From NCBI RefSeq assembly GCF_900182615.1, contig NZ_FXTE01000001.1, forward strand, positions 930,001-994,000: DNA of 64,000 nucleotides. The letters run 5' to 3'. A program made the translations under genes and the position numbers. Positions 8,074 to 16,729 of the stretch are shown here, one piece after another. Positions within the stretch are counted from its first letter, which is position 1, and each line of letters begins with the position of its first letter. The notes under the pieces are model-generated. The model ran no database searches and was not told the origin of the DNA. It worked only from the letters and a program-made list of their open reading frames with translations. This stretch comes from Ruegeria faecimaris (GTDB lineage Bacteria > Pseudomonadota > Alphaproteobacteria > Rhodobacterales > Rhodobacteraceae).

Positions 8074-8565
8074 ATGCCCTACAGATGGAATCAAACCACC
8101 ACATCAGAACTTGAGCTGCGCTTGTGGCCGCATAACTCGCTGCCGCGTCATTGGGCAGTTCGGGTTGTGTTTAGTGTCTTTTTGTTCGGGTTGATCCCGC
8201 TTTTGGCCGTGCTCGGCTCGGCCTTGCTTTGGGGGTTGCTGCCCTTCCTGCTGCTAACAGTTATTGGCCTTTGGCTGGCTCTCCGGTCAAACTATCGGGC
8301 CCGTAGCATATTCGAAGTCCTGACGCTGACCGGAACACAGGCGCATCTGATACATCATGACCCGCGACGGGGGCAGCAGGAATGGGCCTGTAATCGCTAT
8401 TGGGCCCGCCCCGAGATCCATCAGAGCGGCGGCCCGGTTCCGAACTACGTCACCCTCAAGGGTGAAGGTCGCGAAGTAGAAATCGGCGCATTCCTGTCCG
8501 AGGAAGAGCGGATTGCGCTTTACGATGACCTCAAAGAAAAACTGCGCGAACCAGTCGCGCAGTAA
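8074..8565 (+). CDS. DUF2244-family membrane protein
   Basis: A 163-residue protein with two adjacent membrane segments (about residues 28-72) followed by a soluble domain ending in EVEIGAFLSEEERIALYDDLKEKL, the characteristic close of the DUF2244 family. The start at 8074 is chosen because it puts the first hydrophobic segment at the usual place; the longer frame from 8002 overlaps the upstream gene. Members of this family are often found near cytochrome oxidase genes in alphaproteobacteria, and ctaD is 800 bp upstream, but a role in oxidase assembly is only an inference. Function unknown. Confidence 0.8.
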   Translation: MPYRWNQTTTSELELRLWPHNSLPRHWAVRVVFSVFLFGLIPLLAVLGSALLWGLLPFLLLTVIGLWLALRSNYRARSIFEVLTLTGTQAHLIHHDPRRGQQEWACNRYWARPEIHQSGGPVPNYVTLKGEGREVEIGAFLSEEERIALYDDLKEKLREPVAQ

Positions 8566-8586
8566 GCTCTCAGCATGTCACGGCAG

Positions 8587-9066
8587 TCAGCCGCTGGCAG
8601 CCGCACAAAGCTGATCTTTGACCATGGGCCCAACTTTCCCAAAATCCATCTGGCCAGTATAGCGTGTCTTGAGCTCGCCCATGACCTTGCCCATATCCCG
8701 GATCGACCCGGCACCAGTGGCCGTAATCGCTGATTGGATGGCTTTCGTCACCTCATCGTCGTCCAGTTGCTCGGGCAGGAATTCTTCTATGACTTCTATC
8801 TCGCGCAGTTCACGCTCCGCCAGATCGAGGCGTCCACCCTCTTCGTAAGCACGCGCACTTTCCTTACGCTGCTTGGACATTTTCCCTAGAATTTCAAGAA
8901 CTTCGGCATCACCGCAACCCTTGGCTTCCTCGTTGACCGCAGCACGAGACGCGATATCCCGGTCCTTGATTGCTGCATTGATCAGACGTAGGGTCGACAG
9001 ACGCTCGGCGTTCTTGTCTTTCATTGCTTGCTTCAGGGCGGAATTCACCCGTGATCGCATATCCAT
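8587..9066 (-). CDS. GatB/YqeY domain protein
   Basis: A 159-residue cytoplasmic protein of the YqeY family, which resembles the C-terminal tRNA-binding domain of GatB. Recognisable blocks are the N-terminal RVNSALKQAMKDKNAERLSTLRLINAAIKDRDI, the central EVLEILGKMSKQRKESARAYEEGGR, and the EEFLPEQLDDDEV segment; GKVMGELK is near the C-terminus. Length is normal for the family. It is convergent with the DUF2244 gene and divergent from carA. A tRNA-related role has been suggested for the family but the precise function is unknown. MRSRVN two codons later is an alternative start. Confidence 0.9.
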   Translation of the reverse strand: MDMRSRVNSALKQAMKDKNAERLSTLRLINAAIKDRDIASRAAVNEEAKGCGDAEVLEILGKMSKQRKESARAYEEGGRLDLAERELREIEVIEEFLPEQLDDDEVTKAIQSAITATGAGSIRDMGKVMGELKTRYTGQMDFGKVGPMVKDQLCAAASG

Positions 9067-9189
9067 TTAGTTTGTCCATCCCCATGACAAAAGGAACCCC
9101 GACCATATCGAAACAAAAAGCGTGATACAACCGGGGGCCTCAACATCTAAGTCATTGATATTGCTCAATAGCCCAAAAATTGAACACAC

Positions 9190-9218
9190 TTGACCCAAGC
9201 GCATAACCCCCTTAGGTA
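9190..9218 (+). promoter_or_regulatory. Probable sigma-70-type promoter of carA
   Basis: TTGACC (9190-9195) and TAGGTA (9213-9218) are 17 bp apart. The predicted transcript would start near 9225, just upstream of AGGAG at 9237-9241. This supports translation starting at 9251 rather than the in-frame ATG at 9218, which overlaps the -10 element. Confidence 0.5.
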
Positions 9219-9250
9219 TGCGCCGATTTACCCTGCAGGAGAGTCGCGCT

Positions 9251-10417
9251 ATGGCCCAGAACGCCCCGTCTAAGCCCACCGCATGTCTGGCTTTGGCCGA
9301 TGGAACACTGTTCTACGGGGTCGGTTTCGGCGCCACAGGCCAGACCGTGGCCGAGCTGTGTTTCAACACCGCAATGACCGGCTATCAAGAGATCATGACC
9401 GATCCTTCTTATGCCGGACAGATCGTGACCTTCACTTTCCCTCATATCGGAAATGTTGGTGTGAACCCCGAGGATGACGAAACCGGTGATCCTGTCGCGG
9501 CAGGAATGGTCGTCAAATGGGACCCAACCGAACCGTCCAGCTGGCGGTCTGCTGAAGAGCTGAAATCATGGCTTGCCCAGCGTGGGCGTATTGCCATTGG
9601 CGGTGTCGATACCCGCCGGTTAACCCGCGCAATTCGCCAGCAAGGCGCACCTCATGTGGCATTGGCTCATGATCCTGAGGGCAATTTCGACATCGAAGCT
9701 CTGGTTTCGGCTGCGCGTGGCTTTGCCGGGCTTGAAGGTATGGATTTGGCCAAGGAAGTGACTTGTGCGCAAAGCTATCGCTGGGATGAGATGCGTTGGG
9801 CCTGGCCAGATGGCTATAAACGGCAAGAGGCCCCAGTACATAAGGTTGTGGCACTGGATTTCGGGGCAAAGCGCAATATCCTGAGATGCCTTGCCTCGAC
9901 CGGGTGCGATGTCACTGTGCTGCCCGCAACGGCCACCGCGGCTGAGGTTCTGGCCCATAATCCCGACGGCGTATTCCTGTCCAATGGCCCCGGTGATCCA
10001 GCGGCTACGGGTGAATACGCAGTACCGATGATCAAAGAGGTATTGGACACCACCGACCTACCCGTATTCGGGATTTGCCTTGGTCATCAGATGCTTGCGC
10101 TGGCCCTTGGCGGTCAGACTGTCAAGATGAATCACGGCCATCACGGGGCGAACCACCCGGTAAAAGATCTCGAGACTGGTAAGGTGGAAATAACGTCGAT
10201 GAACCATGGGTTTGCGGTAGACGCTCAAACCCTTCCCGACGGTGTCGTTGAGACTCATCGTTCGTTGTTTGATGGTTCAAACTGCGGAATCCGCATGACG
10301 GATCGACCGGTCTATTCGGTACAGTACCACCCAGAGGCATCTCCAGGTCCACAAGACAGCTTCTACCTGTTCGAGCGGTTCTCGCATGCGATGTCCGCCC
10401 GGAAGGCAAAGGCATAA
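9251..10417 (+). CDS. carA: Carbamoyl-phosphate synthase small (glutaminase) subunit
   Basis: CarA hydrolyses glutamine and channels ammonia to CarB for carbamoyl phosphate, the precursor of arginine and pyrimidines. The 388-residue protein has the N-terminal small-subunit domain (LADGTLFYGVGFGATG, FNTAMTGYQEIMTDPSY) and a class I glutamine amidotransferase domain with nucleophile Cys276 in FGICLGHQ and the His360/Glu362 pair in QYHPEASPGP. Start 9251 is supported by AGGAG about 9 bp upstream. carB is not in the window. A CtrA-type box begins 11 bp after the stop. Confidence 0.98.
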   Translation: MAQNAPSKPTACLALADGTLFYGVGFGATGQTVAELCFNTAMTGYQEIMTDPSYAGQIVTFTFPHIGNVGVNPEDDETGDPVAAGMVVKWDPTEPSSWRSAEELKSWLAQRGRIAIGGVDTRRLTRAIRQQGAPHVALAHDPEGNFDIEALVSAARGFAGLEGMDLAKEVTCAQSYRWDEMRWAWPDGYKRQEAPVHKVVALDFGAKRNILRCLASTGCDVTVLPATATAAEVLAHNPDGVFLSNGPGDPAATGEYAVPMIKEVLDTTDLPVFGICLGHQMLALALGGQTVKMNHGHHGANHPVKDLETGKVEITSMNHGFAVDAQTLPDGVVETHRSLFDGSNCGIRMTDRPVYSVQYHPEASPGPQDSFYLFERFSHAMSARKAKA

Positions 10418-10427
10418 TCATACAGCC

Positions 10428-10443
10428 TTAACGGCCTGTTAAC
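10428..10443. promoter_or_regulatory. CtrA-type box
   Basis: TTAA (10428-10431), seven bases, TTAAC (10439-10443) is a full match to the CtrA consensus TTAA-N7-TTAA(C). It lies in the 73-bp gap between carA and the glycosyltransferase gene, 48 bp before that start. CtrA is the cell-cycle and motility response regulator of alphaproteobacteria. Whether the site is occupied is unknown. Confidence 0.65.
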
Positions 10444-10490
10444 CTTAATCGCTCCACCCTGACGCAGATTACCACGTCTGGGTTGATTGA

Positions 10491-12362
10491 ATGGTTGAAC
10501 TGAACCTGCAGCATTTCGCATCGGCCGCGCCGATTTCTGCAACGGTGCGCAAGCCTTTGGGGGCTTGCCTGATCGACCGCGGGCTGCTTTCGAACCATCA
10601 GTTGCAAAAAGCCCTGCACCTGCAATCCAGACAAAATGTTGCACTGGGCGAAATCCTGGTCGGCGAAGGCTGGGTAGATCGGTCCGAGGTTCTGACGGCG
10701 CTGTCTGAACAAACAGGATTGCAGATCGCGGACCTGGATCTGCATCCACCAAATCCGGACCTTTGCAAAACCCGCCCCGCCAGCTTTTGGCTGGATCACA
10801 ACATCATTCCCTGGATGCGCATCGGTCCCATTCTGCTGGTCGCTACCGCCAATCCCGATCAGTTCGACGCAGTTCGCAAGCAGTTGGCAAAGGAAAAGCA
10901 AACGATCATACCCGTGCTTGCCGATGCGGACCGGATCGACGACGCGATCGCCAGCATTTTCTCGGAAAGCCTTGCTGAAAAGGCTGAAACCCGTGTGGCA
11001 ATAGCTCAGAGTTGCCGGTCCTGGACTCGGCACTCGCGTATTGGGCCGATTGCCATAGTGCTTGGCCTCGCCACACTGTTCCTGGCGCAACCCATTCCGG
11101 GGCTGCTGGCTCTGGTCGTATTGGCCGTTACGTCGCTTGTATTATTCCTGACATTGCGACTGGCGGGATTGCTCTCGTTTCTATGTTACAAAGGAAAACG
11201 CCACAGTCAGACCGCCACCACGCTTCCTCTTCGACTGCCTCGCGTTTCCATCATGGTCCCTTTGTACAAAGAGCGAGAGATTGCTGGCGCTCTGATCCGT
11301 CGATTGCGACGTCTGACATATCCCAAAGCTCTTTTGGACGTCATTCTGGTTTTGGAAGAAACGGATATGGTAACCCGTGCAACCCTGGCCAAAATCGAGC
11401 TGCCCTGTTGGATCCGCACGATCGAAGTACCGGCATTAAGCGGGCTGACGACAAAACCGCGCGCGATGAACTATGCGCTGGATTTCTGTCGTGGTGATAT
11501 TCTGGGCGTTTGGGATGCCGAGGACGCCCCTCTTCCCGATCAGATCGAACGCGTCGTCGGACATTTCACCCAAGCCAGTGAAGACGTCGTCTGCTTGCAA
11601 GGCGTTCTGGACTATTACAACCCGCGCACCAACTGGCGGTCTCGCTGCTTTACCATCGAGTATAACAGTTGGTTTCGGGTCATCCTGCCTGGCATTGCCC
11701 GGTTGGGACTGGTGGTTCCACTTGGTGGTACAACCTTTTTCTTTCGTCGCGAAAAGCTGTTGGAACTGGGCGGTTGGGATGCCCATAATGTGACCGAAGA
11801 CGCAGATCTGGGCGTCCGCCTCAGCCGCGCGGGTTATCGGACCGAGATGGTTGATACCGCCACTTTCGAAGAAGCAAACTTTCGGGCCTGGCCTTGGGTC
11901 AAACAGCGTTCACGATGGCTCAAGGGCTTTATGGTCACATATCTTGTCCACATGCGCGCGCCGATCCATCTGCTGAAAGAGCTGGGTGTGCTGCGCTTCC
12001 TTGGGCTTCAGGCGTTTTTTCTGGGCACCGTCGGACAATTCCTGCTGGCCCCGGTTTTGTGGCTGTTCTGGCTTACCACATTCGGATTGGCCAGCCCGCT
12101 GGATCCCGTCATTCCGGGCAAGGTCATGACCATACTGATAGCTCTGTTCGTATTTGCAGAGATCACGAATGTGACCATCGGGATACTGGCTGTCTCTGCC
12201 CGTGAAAGACGGTTTCTGATGCCGTGGGTGCCGACAATGCCGTTGTATTTCCCCTTGGGTGTGCTGGCAGCTTACAAAGCCCTTTGGGAATTGGCTATCA
12301 ACCCGTTCTTCTGGGACAAAACCCAACACGGTCAAGCCAGTGAAGAAGCCTTCGACATGTGA
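10491..12362 (+). CDS. Family 2 glycosyltransferase with N-terminal MshEN-like domain
   Basis: A 623-residue membrane glycosyltransferase, probably a processive polysaccharide synthase. Residues 22-45 and 51-74 are two tandem copies of the 24-residue pattern xLG-x13-(L/V)-x3-L-x2-Q with a 5-residue spacer, the layout of the MshEN (GspE N-terminal) c-di-GMP-binding fold; the arginine that begins each consensus copy is replaced by Pro22 and Ala51. Two membrane segments (about 180-230) precede a GT2 domain with Asp342/Asp345, TEDADL (Asp437) and QRSRW (472-476), followed by further membrane segments. A CtrA-type box precedes the gene. The polymer made is unknown and no exopolysaccharide cluster surrounds it. 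Confidence 0.85.
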   Translation: MVELNLQHFASAAPISATVRKPLGACLIDRGLLSNHQLQKALHLQSRQNVALGEILVGEGWVDRSEVLTALSEQTGLQIADLDLHPPNPDLCKTRPASFWLDHNIIPWMRIGPILLVATANPDQFDAVRKQLAKEKQTIIPVLADADRIDDAIASIFSESLAEKAETRVAIAQSCRSWTRHSRIGPIAIVLGLATLFLAQPIPGLLALVVLAVTSLVLFLTLRLAGLLSFLCYKGKRHSQTATTLPLRLPRVSIMVPLYKEREIAGALIRRLRRLTYPKALLDVILVLEETDMVTRATLAKIELPCWIRTIEVPALSGLTTKPRAMNYALDFCRGDILGVWDAEDAPLPDQIERVVGHFTQASEDVVCLQGVLDYYNPRTNWRSRCFTIEYNSWFRVILPGIARLGLVVPLGGTTFFFRREKLLELGGWDAHNVTEDADLGVRLSRAGYRTEMVDTATFEEANFRAWPWVKQRSRWLKGFMVTYLVHMRAPIHLLKELGVLRFLGLQAFFLGTVGQFLLAPVLWLFWLTTFGLASPLDPVIPGKVMTILIALFVFAEITNVTIGILAVSARERRFLMPWVPTMPLYFPLGVLAAYKALWELAINPFFWDKTQHGQASEEAFDM

Positions 12363-12365
12363 CCG

Positions 12366-13013
12366 TCAGCTTTCGCGACGAACCGCATCCTGCTTGAGAC
12401 GCGTCATGAAAGCGACCGAGATATGCTCTTTCAACGCACGTTCCGCGGCTTGCTCGTCACGGGCGGCTATCGCCTCGACGATGCCTTTGTGTTCACTTTG
12501 CGCGATCTCACCGCGCCCGGAAACCGCAAGCGATGTCGTTGCCATCAAGGCCATTGTGCGGTGCACAAGGTTCAGCTGTTGCACCAAATAGCGGTTGTGC
12601 GAGGCCAGATGGATCTGTTCGTGAAACCGCCGGTTCGCCCGAGACAGGGCGTTTGGATTGTCCACCAGCGCATCATCTTCGGCAACCATTTCCTGCAGCA
12701 CCTTGATCTCTTCCTCGGTCGCGTGCTTGGCGGCCAAACTTGCAGCGAGACCTTCAAGTTCACGGCGAACGACATATAGCTCTGCCATCTGATTGTGGTC
12801 CAATGAGGCCACAATCAGCGAACGCCCGTCGCGTTCAAGCAAGGATTGGGTCTCTAACCGCTGCAATGCCTCGCGGATTGGCGTGCGCGAAACACCGAAC
12901 CTTTCGGCCAGCTCGCTTTCGACCAGCCTGTCACCGGGCTTGTAGATGCCCACATCAATCGCTTCGAGAATAAGGCTGTAGGCGTCGCTGTTGGACTGCT
13001 TGGATTGGGGCAT
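12366..13013 (-). CDS. GntR-family (FadR/FCD) transcriptional regulator
   Basis: A 215-residue regulator. The N-terminal winged helix-turn-helix includes ESELAERFGVSRTPIREALQRLETQSLLE (32-60), and the all-helical C-terminal FCD ligand domain has the usual RRELEGLAASLAA, ANRRFHEQIHLASHN and SEHKGIVEAIAARD blocks with the histidines that often bind a metal. The long open frame extends to 13718, but ATG at 13013 has GAGGAG 11 bases upstream and begins the normal-length protein. It is divergent from the HAD nucleotidase gene and convergent with the glycosyltransferase (3 bp between stops). The target and effector are unknown. Confidence 0.88.
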   Translation of the reverse strand: MPQSKQSNSDAYSLILEAIDVGIYKPGDRLVESELAERFGVSRTPIREALQRLETQSLLERDGRSLIVASLDHNQMAELYVVRRELEGLAASLAAKHATEEEIKVLQEMVAEDDALVDNPNALSRANRRFHEQIHLASHNRYLVQQLNLVHRTMALMATTSLAVSGRGEIAQSEHKGIVEAIAARDEQAAERALKEHISVAFMTRLKQDAVRRES

Positions 13014-13112
13014 CTTTAGTTTTTCTCCTCGTTCGGACATGTCTATCCGTCTGCAGTGCGCACAATCAAGTACTGCATTGAAAACCTGCGCTGCGCGGCT
13101 TAAACGGCAGGC

Positions 13113-13757
13113 ATGGTCAAACCTGCCTTCAGCCATGTCTCCCAATGGGTGTTCGATCTGGACAACACCCTGTACCCGCCGCATATGCGCCTGTTCGATC
13201 AGATCGAGGTGCTGATGACGGATTATGTGGTCCAGGCCATCGGCGTCGACCGGGCCGAGGCCGACCGGCTGCGATCCCATTACTGGCGCGAATATGGCAC
13301 CACGCTGGCCGGGCTGATGGCCGAACATGATCTGGATCCCGACCCTTACCTGCATGCCGTGCATCAGGTGGATATGAGCCATATGGACCCGGACGTGGAT
13401 CTGGCGGCACATATTCGTGCTCTGCCCGGTCGCCGCATTGTCTATACCAATGGCAGCGCGCCCTATGCCGAACGCGTCCTTGCGGCGCGTGGCCTCAGCG
13501 GTTTGTTCGATGCCATCTATGGGGTTGAGCATGCGGGATACCGTCCCAAACCCGAAAAGGCCGCATTCCAGGCCATCTTTGCGCAAGACGGAATCAAGGC
13601 AGAAAAAGCGGCCATGTTCGAAGACGATCCGCGCAATCTGGCGGCCCCGCATGAGATGGGGATGCGCACAGTTCATGTCGCGCCCGAACCGCACATGGCC
13701 GATCACATCCACCATCATACAGACGACCTGACCGCCTTTCTGGCCCGCCTGCGATAG
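13113..13757 (+). CDS. HAD-superfamily pyrimidine 5'-nucleotidase
   Basis: A 214-residue HAD phosphatase of the SSM1-like pyrimidine 5'-nucleotidase group. Motif I is FDLDNTLYPP (nucleophile Asp15, acid/base Asp17), motif II is YTNGSAPYAERVL, the motif III lysine is in RPKPEKAAF, and motif IV is FEDDPRNL. The cap lies between motifs I and II. The group hydrolyses nucleoside monophosphates such as UMP and CMP, but the actual substrate here is an inference from the family. It is divergent from the GntR regulator over a 99-bp gap; regulation by that protein is possible but unproven. Confidence 0.87.
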   Translation: MVKPAFSHVSQWVFDLDNTLYPPHMRLFDQIEVLMTDYVVQAIGVDRAEADRLRSHYWREYGTTLAGLMAEHDLDPDPYLHAVHQVDMSHMDPDVDLAAHIRALPGRRIVYTNGSAPYAERVLAARGLSGLFDAIYGVEHAGYRPKPEKAAFQAIFAQDGIKAEKAAMFEDDPRNLAAPHEMGMRTVHVAPEPHMADHIHHHTDDLTAFLARLR

Positions 13758-13842
13758 GCTGTCACACTGCGACGATCTGCACGTACTGCGACCCAGGCGC
13801 CGCCCCTATATCCCAACTGCGACGAACAGAACGGAGACCCAG

Positions 13843-14091
13843 ATGTCCGCAATCGAAATACCCCCGCGCTCACCCATCTGGCAGCGCCTGCTATTTGCTG
13901 TTCCTCTGTTTGGCTGGATGGCGCGCGATGCGGCCGATGCAGATGGGGACGACTGGTATTACACCGCCGCCGCCATCTTCAGCATGTGGGGCTGTTCAGT
14001 GATGCTGTTTGGCTTGCCGGGCTTGTATATCCCCGCCGTCGTGATGGTGCCCGTGATATTCCTGATCCTCATCCTGATCTCGCGCGGCTGA
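13843..14091 (+). CDS. Small hypothetical membrane protein
   Basis: An 82-residue protein that I do not recognise. It has two hydrophobic stretches (about residues 40-58 and 61-80) after a more polar N-terminus rich in Asp (DAADADGDDWYY). It starts at ATG with GGAGA about 7 bp upstream, and the codon use matches the surroundings, so it is likely real. It sits between the HAD nucleotidase and a UbiH-like hydroxylase on the same strand. No function can be proposed. Confidence 0.65.
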   Translation: MSAIEIPPRSPIWQRLLFAVPLFGWMARDAADADGDDWYYTAAAIFSMWGCSVMLFGLPGLYIPAVVMVPVIFLILILISRG

Positions 14092-14165
14092 CCTGCGAGA
14101 CAGGATGTCACTTGGCGCGGGAAGTCGAACCGCTCTAGGGTCGGCTCAGAACCAAAGAGGGCGCC

Positions 14166-15362
14166 ATGAACGACCAGTGTGACATCCTGATTTCCGGCGG
14201 CGGAATTGCCGGTTTGACCGCAGCGGCGGCCCTTGGCGCGGCTGGATTCAATGTGGTCTGTGTTGATCCTACCCAACCTGTGACCCAGCGGGACGTGGAC
14301 GGATCGGATTTACGGACCACCGCGTTTTTGCAACCAGCCCACGGTCTTTTGGAACAATGCGGGCTGTGGGAAAAACTCGACGCGCATGCCGCCCCTCTTC
14401 AGATCATGCGGATTGTGGATGCAGGCGGCGATGTGCCCGAGCCGCGCGTTGTGCGCGACTTCAATGCCGCGGATATCTCGGACCAGCCCTTTGGTTGGAA
14501 CCTGCCAAACTGGCTCTTGCGGCGTGAAATGGTGGCCCGTCTCGCTGAACTGCCCAATGTCGATTTTCGCCCCGGAACGGGCACGGTCAGCTTGTTCACC
14601 CGTACAGCCGAAGCCCGCGTTGGCCTGAGCGACGGGACGCGCATCCGCTGTAAACTGGTGATCGCCGCAGATGGTCGCAACTCGCCCATGCGAGAGGCCG
14701 CCGGGATCAACGTGCACACCACGCGCTATGGGCAAAAGGCGTTGGCCTTCGCGGTTACACACTCGATCCCGCATCAGAACGTCTCGACCGAGATTCACAG
14801 GTCCGGCGGCCCGTTCACGCTAGTTCCCCTGCCCGACTGGCAGAGTCAGCCCTCGTCCGCGATTGTATGGATGGAGCGTGGCCCGCGCGCGGTAGAGCTG
14901 TTGAACACCGATCCGGAAAGCTTTGAAGCGCTGATGACCGAACGGTCCTGCGGGTTGTTCGGTCCGTTGAAACTGGCTTCACGCCGAACAATCTGGCCGA
15001 TCATCAGCCAATCGGCAGAGCGCCTTTCGGGCGAACGCGTGGCCCTGATGGCCGAAGCCGCCCATGTCGTGCCCCCCATCGGTGCGCAGGGGCTGAACAT
15101 GTCCTTGGGTGATCTGCGATGCCTGCTGGATTTGGCACAGGCCCGTCCCGAGGGCCTGGGTGACGCGCAGATGTTGGATGCCTATCACAAAGCGCGTCAT
15201 ACCGAGATCGAGGCCCGGGTCAAGGGTATCGACCTGCTGAACCGCGCCTCGATGATCGAAGCGCGGCCTTTACGGGACATACGTGCAATGGGGTTGAACG
15301 CGCTGTATTCGCTGCCGACCGTGCGCAAGACGCTGATGCAGATGGGCCTCGGCGTCCGCTAA
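14166..15362 (+). CDS. UbiH/UbiF/COQ6-family FAD monooxygenase
   Basis: A 398-residue flavoprotein hydroxylase of the ubiquinone-biosynthesis family, which adds hydroxyl groups to the benzoquinone ring. The dinucleotide fold GGGIAG is at residues 11-16, and the second FAD motif, ALMAEAAHVVPPIGAQGLNMSLGD, is in the C-terminal third; GD-containing VIAADGRNSPMR is the third signature. The start at 14166 has an upstream GAGGG. Which ring position it hydroxylates (UbiH, UbiF, UbiI or the alphaproteobacterial UbiL/UbiM type) cannot be told from the sequence. It is convergent with the aminotransferase gene, 10 bp apart. Confidence 0.88.
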   Translation: MNDQCDILISGGGIAGLTAAAALGAAGFNVVCVDPTQPVTQRDVDGSDLRTTAFLQPAHGLLEQCGLWEKLDAHAAPLQIMRIVDAGGDVPEPRVVRDFNAADISDQPFGWNLPNWLLRREMVARLAELPNVDFRPGTGTVSLFTRTAEARVGLSDGTRIRCKLVIAADGRNSPMREAAGINVHTTRYGQKALAFAVTHSIPHQNVSTEIHRSGGPFTLVPLPDWQSQPSSAIVWMERGPRAVELLNTDPESFEALMTERSCGLFGPLKLASRRTIWPIISQSAERLSGERVALMAEAAHVVPPIGAQGLNMSLGDLRCLLDLAQARPEGLGDAQMLDAYHKARHTEIEARVKGIDLLNRASMIEARPLRDIRAMGLNALYSLPTVRKTLMQMGLGVR

Positions 15363-15372
15363 AGCCCGATGG

Positions 15373-16500
15373 TCACAAAACCTGGTCCAGCACGCGCTTT
15401 AGACGCGCGATTGTGCCGTCAACATCGTACAGCTTGTCCAGACCGAACAGGCCCAGACGGAAGGTGCTGAACCCGTCTGGCTCATCACATTGCAAGGGTA
15501 CACCAGCAGCGATCTGCATGCCCAGGGCGGCGAATTTGCTGCCGTTCTGGATATTGGGATCCGAGGTATAGCTGACCACCACACCCGGCGCACCAAACCC
15601 ATCGGCGGCGACAGAAACAATGCCCTTATCCTTCAGCATTGCCCGTACACCGTCCCCCAATGCCCACTGGGCGTCACGCAGTTTGTCAAAGCCATAGTCT
15701 CGAGTCTCAGCCATCGTGTCGCGGAAGGCTTTCAGCGCATCTGTTGGCATCGTGGCGTGATAGGCGTGACCGCCATTTTCATAGGCTTGCATGATCTGAC
15801 GCCATTTCTTCAGGTCGACGGCAAAACTGTCCGAAGTCGTCTCCTCCAGCCTTGCCTCAGCCTGTTCGGACAGCATGACAAGACCCGCGCAAGGCGATGC
15901 GCTCCACCCTTTCTGAGGGGCCGAGATCAGGACATCCACACCCGTCGCCTTCATGTCCACCCATGCGCAACCCGAAGCGATGCAATCCAGAACCATCAGC
16001 GCCCCAACCTCGTGGGCTGCGGCTGCCATCGCCGAAATATAGTCGTCGGGCAGAATGACCCCGGCCGCTGTTTCGACATGCGGCGCAAAGACCACATCCG
16101 GGCGCCCATCGCGGATCGTTTCGATGACTTCCTCGATCGGAGCAGGCGCAAATGGGGACGTTGCCGAGTTGCCGGTCTGGCGCGCCTTCAGAACTGTTGC
16201 CGACGCTGTCAACCCACCGGACTCGATGATCTGGCTCCACCGATAGGAAAACCAGCCATTCCTGACCACCAGAACATTGGCATTGCGGGCAAACTGGCGC
16301 GCGACTGCTTCCATTGCATAGGTACCACCGCCCGGGATAACGGCCACACCGTCAGCGTTGTAAACGCCTTTCAGCATCTCAGAGATGTCGCGCATCACAT
16401 GCTGAAACTGAACCGACATGTGATTAAGCGAGCGATCGGTGAAGACGACCGAAAACTCCTCTAACCCATTGGGGTCAATTTTGTCCAAAAGCGGGGGCAT
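15373..16500 (-). CDS. Class V aminotransferase (alanine-glyoxylate type fold)
   Basis: A 375-residue PLP enzyme of fold type I, class V, similar to alanine/serine-glyoxylate aminotransferases. The Schiff-base lysine is Lys197 in ISAPQKGWS, the ring-nitrogen aspartate is Asp172 in MVLDCIASG, and the phosphate loop is IPGGGTYAMEA. The ATG at 16500 has AAAGGAA about 5 bp upstream and was preferred to a TTG five codons earlier. The promoter region is shared with a divergent GntR/HutC regulator, which is the likely controller. No catabolic partners are adjacent, so the amino donor is unknown; a phosphonate, taurine or glyoxylate role would each be speculation. Confidence 0.85.
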   Translation of the reverse strand: MPPLLDKIDPNGLEEFSVVFTDRSLNHMSVQFQHVMRDISEMLKGVYNADGVAVIPGGGTYAMEAVARQFARNANVLVVRNGWFSYRWSQIIESGGLTASATVLKARQTGNSATSPFAPAPIEEVIETIRDGRPDVVFAPHVETAAGVILPDDYISAMAAAAHEVGALMVLDCIASGCAWVDMKATGVDVLISAPQKGWSASPCAGLVMLSEQAEARLEETTSDSFAVDLKKWRQIMQAYENGGHAYHATMPTDALKAFRDTMAETRDYGFDKLRDAQWALGDGVRAMLKDKGIVSVAADGFGAPGVVVSYTSDPNIQNGSKFAALGMQIAAGVPLQCDEPDGFSTFRLGLFGLDKLYDVDGTIARLKRVLDQVL

Positions 16501-16729
16501 TGGTATTCCTTTCAAATTCCACGAAACGAGCGGGTGTTCGCAACTTCGCTCACTGCCTCTCAGTTATTACTGAAAATTGACCCAACGGAACCCGTTTTCC
16601 TAAGAAAATTTTAACGCCTCAAAGGCCCTATCGACAACTAATGACGCCAAACAGTGTCAGCAACCCTTTACACCCCTACGTGTTTCTGACCAGATACATA
16701 CACTTTGGAGAAGAAAGGTATTTTCACTC

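Noticed and set aside
13014..13718. Long N-terminal extension of the GntR regulator
   Set aside because: It runs antisense through the HAD nucleotidase; ATG at 13013 has a ribosome site and gives a normal-length protein.
15490..16464. A 324-codon plus-strand frame opposite the class V aminotransferase
   Set aside because: Shadow frame; the minus strand carries an intact PLP enzyme.
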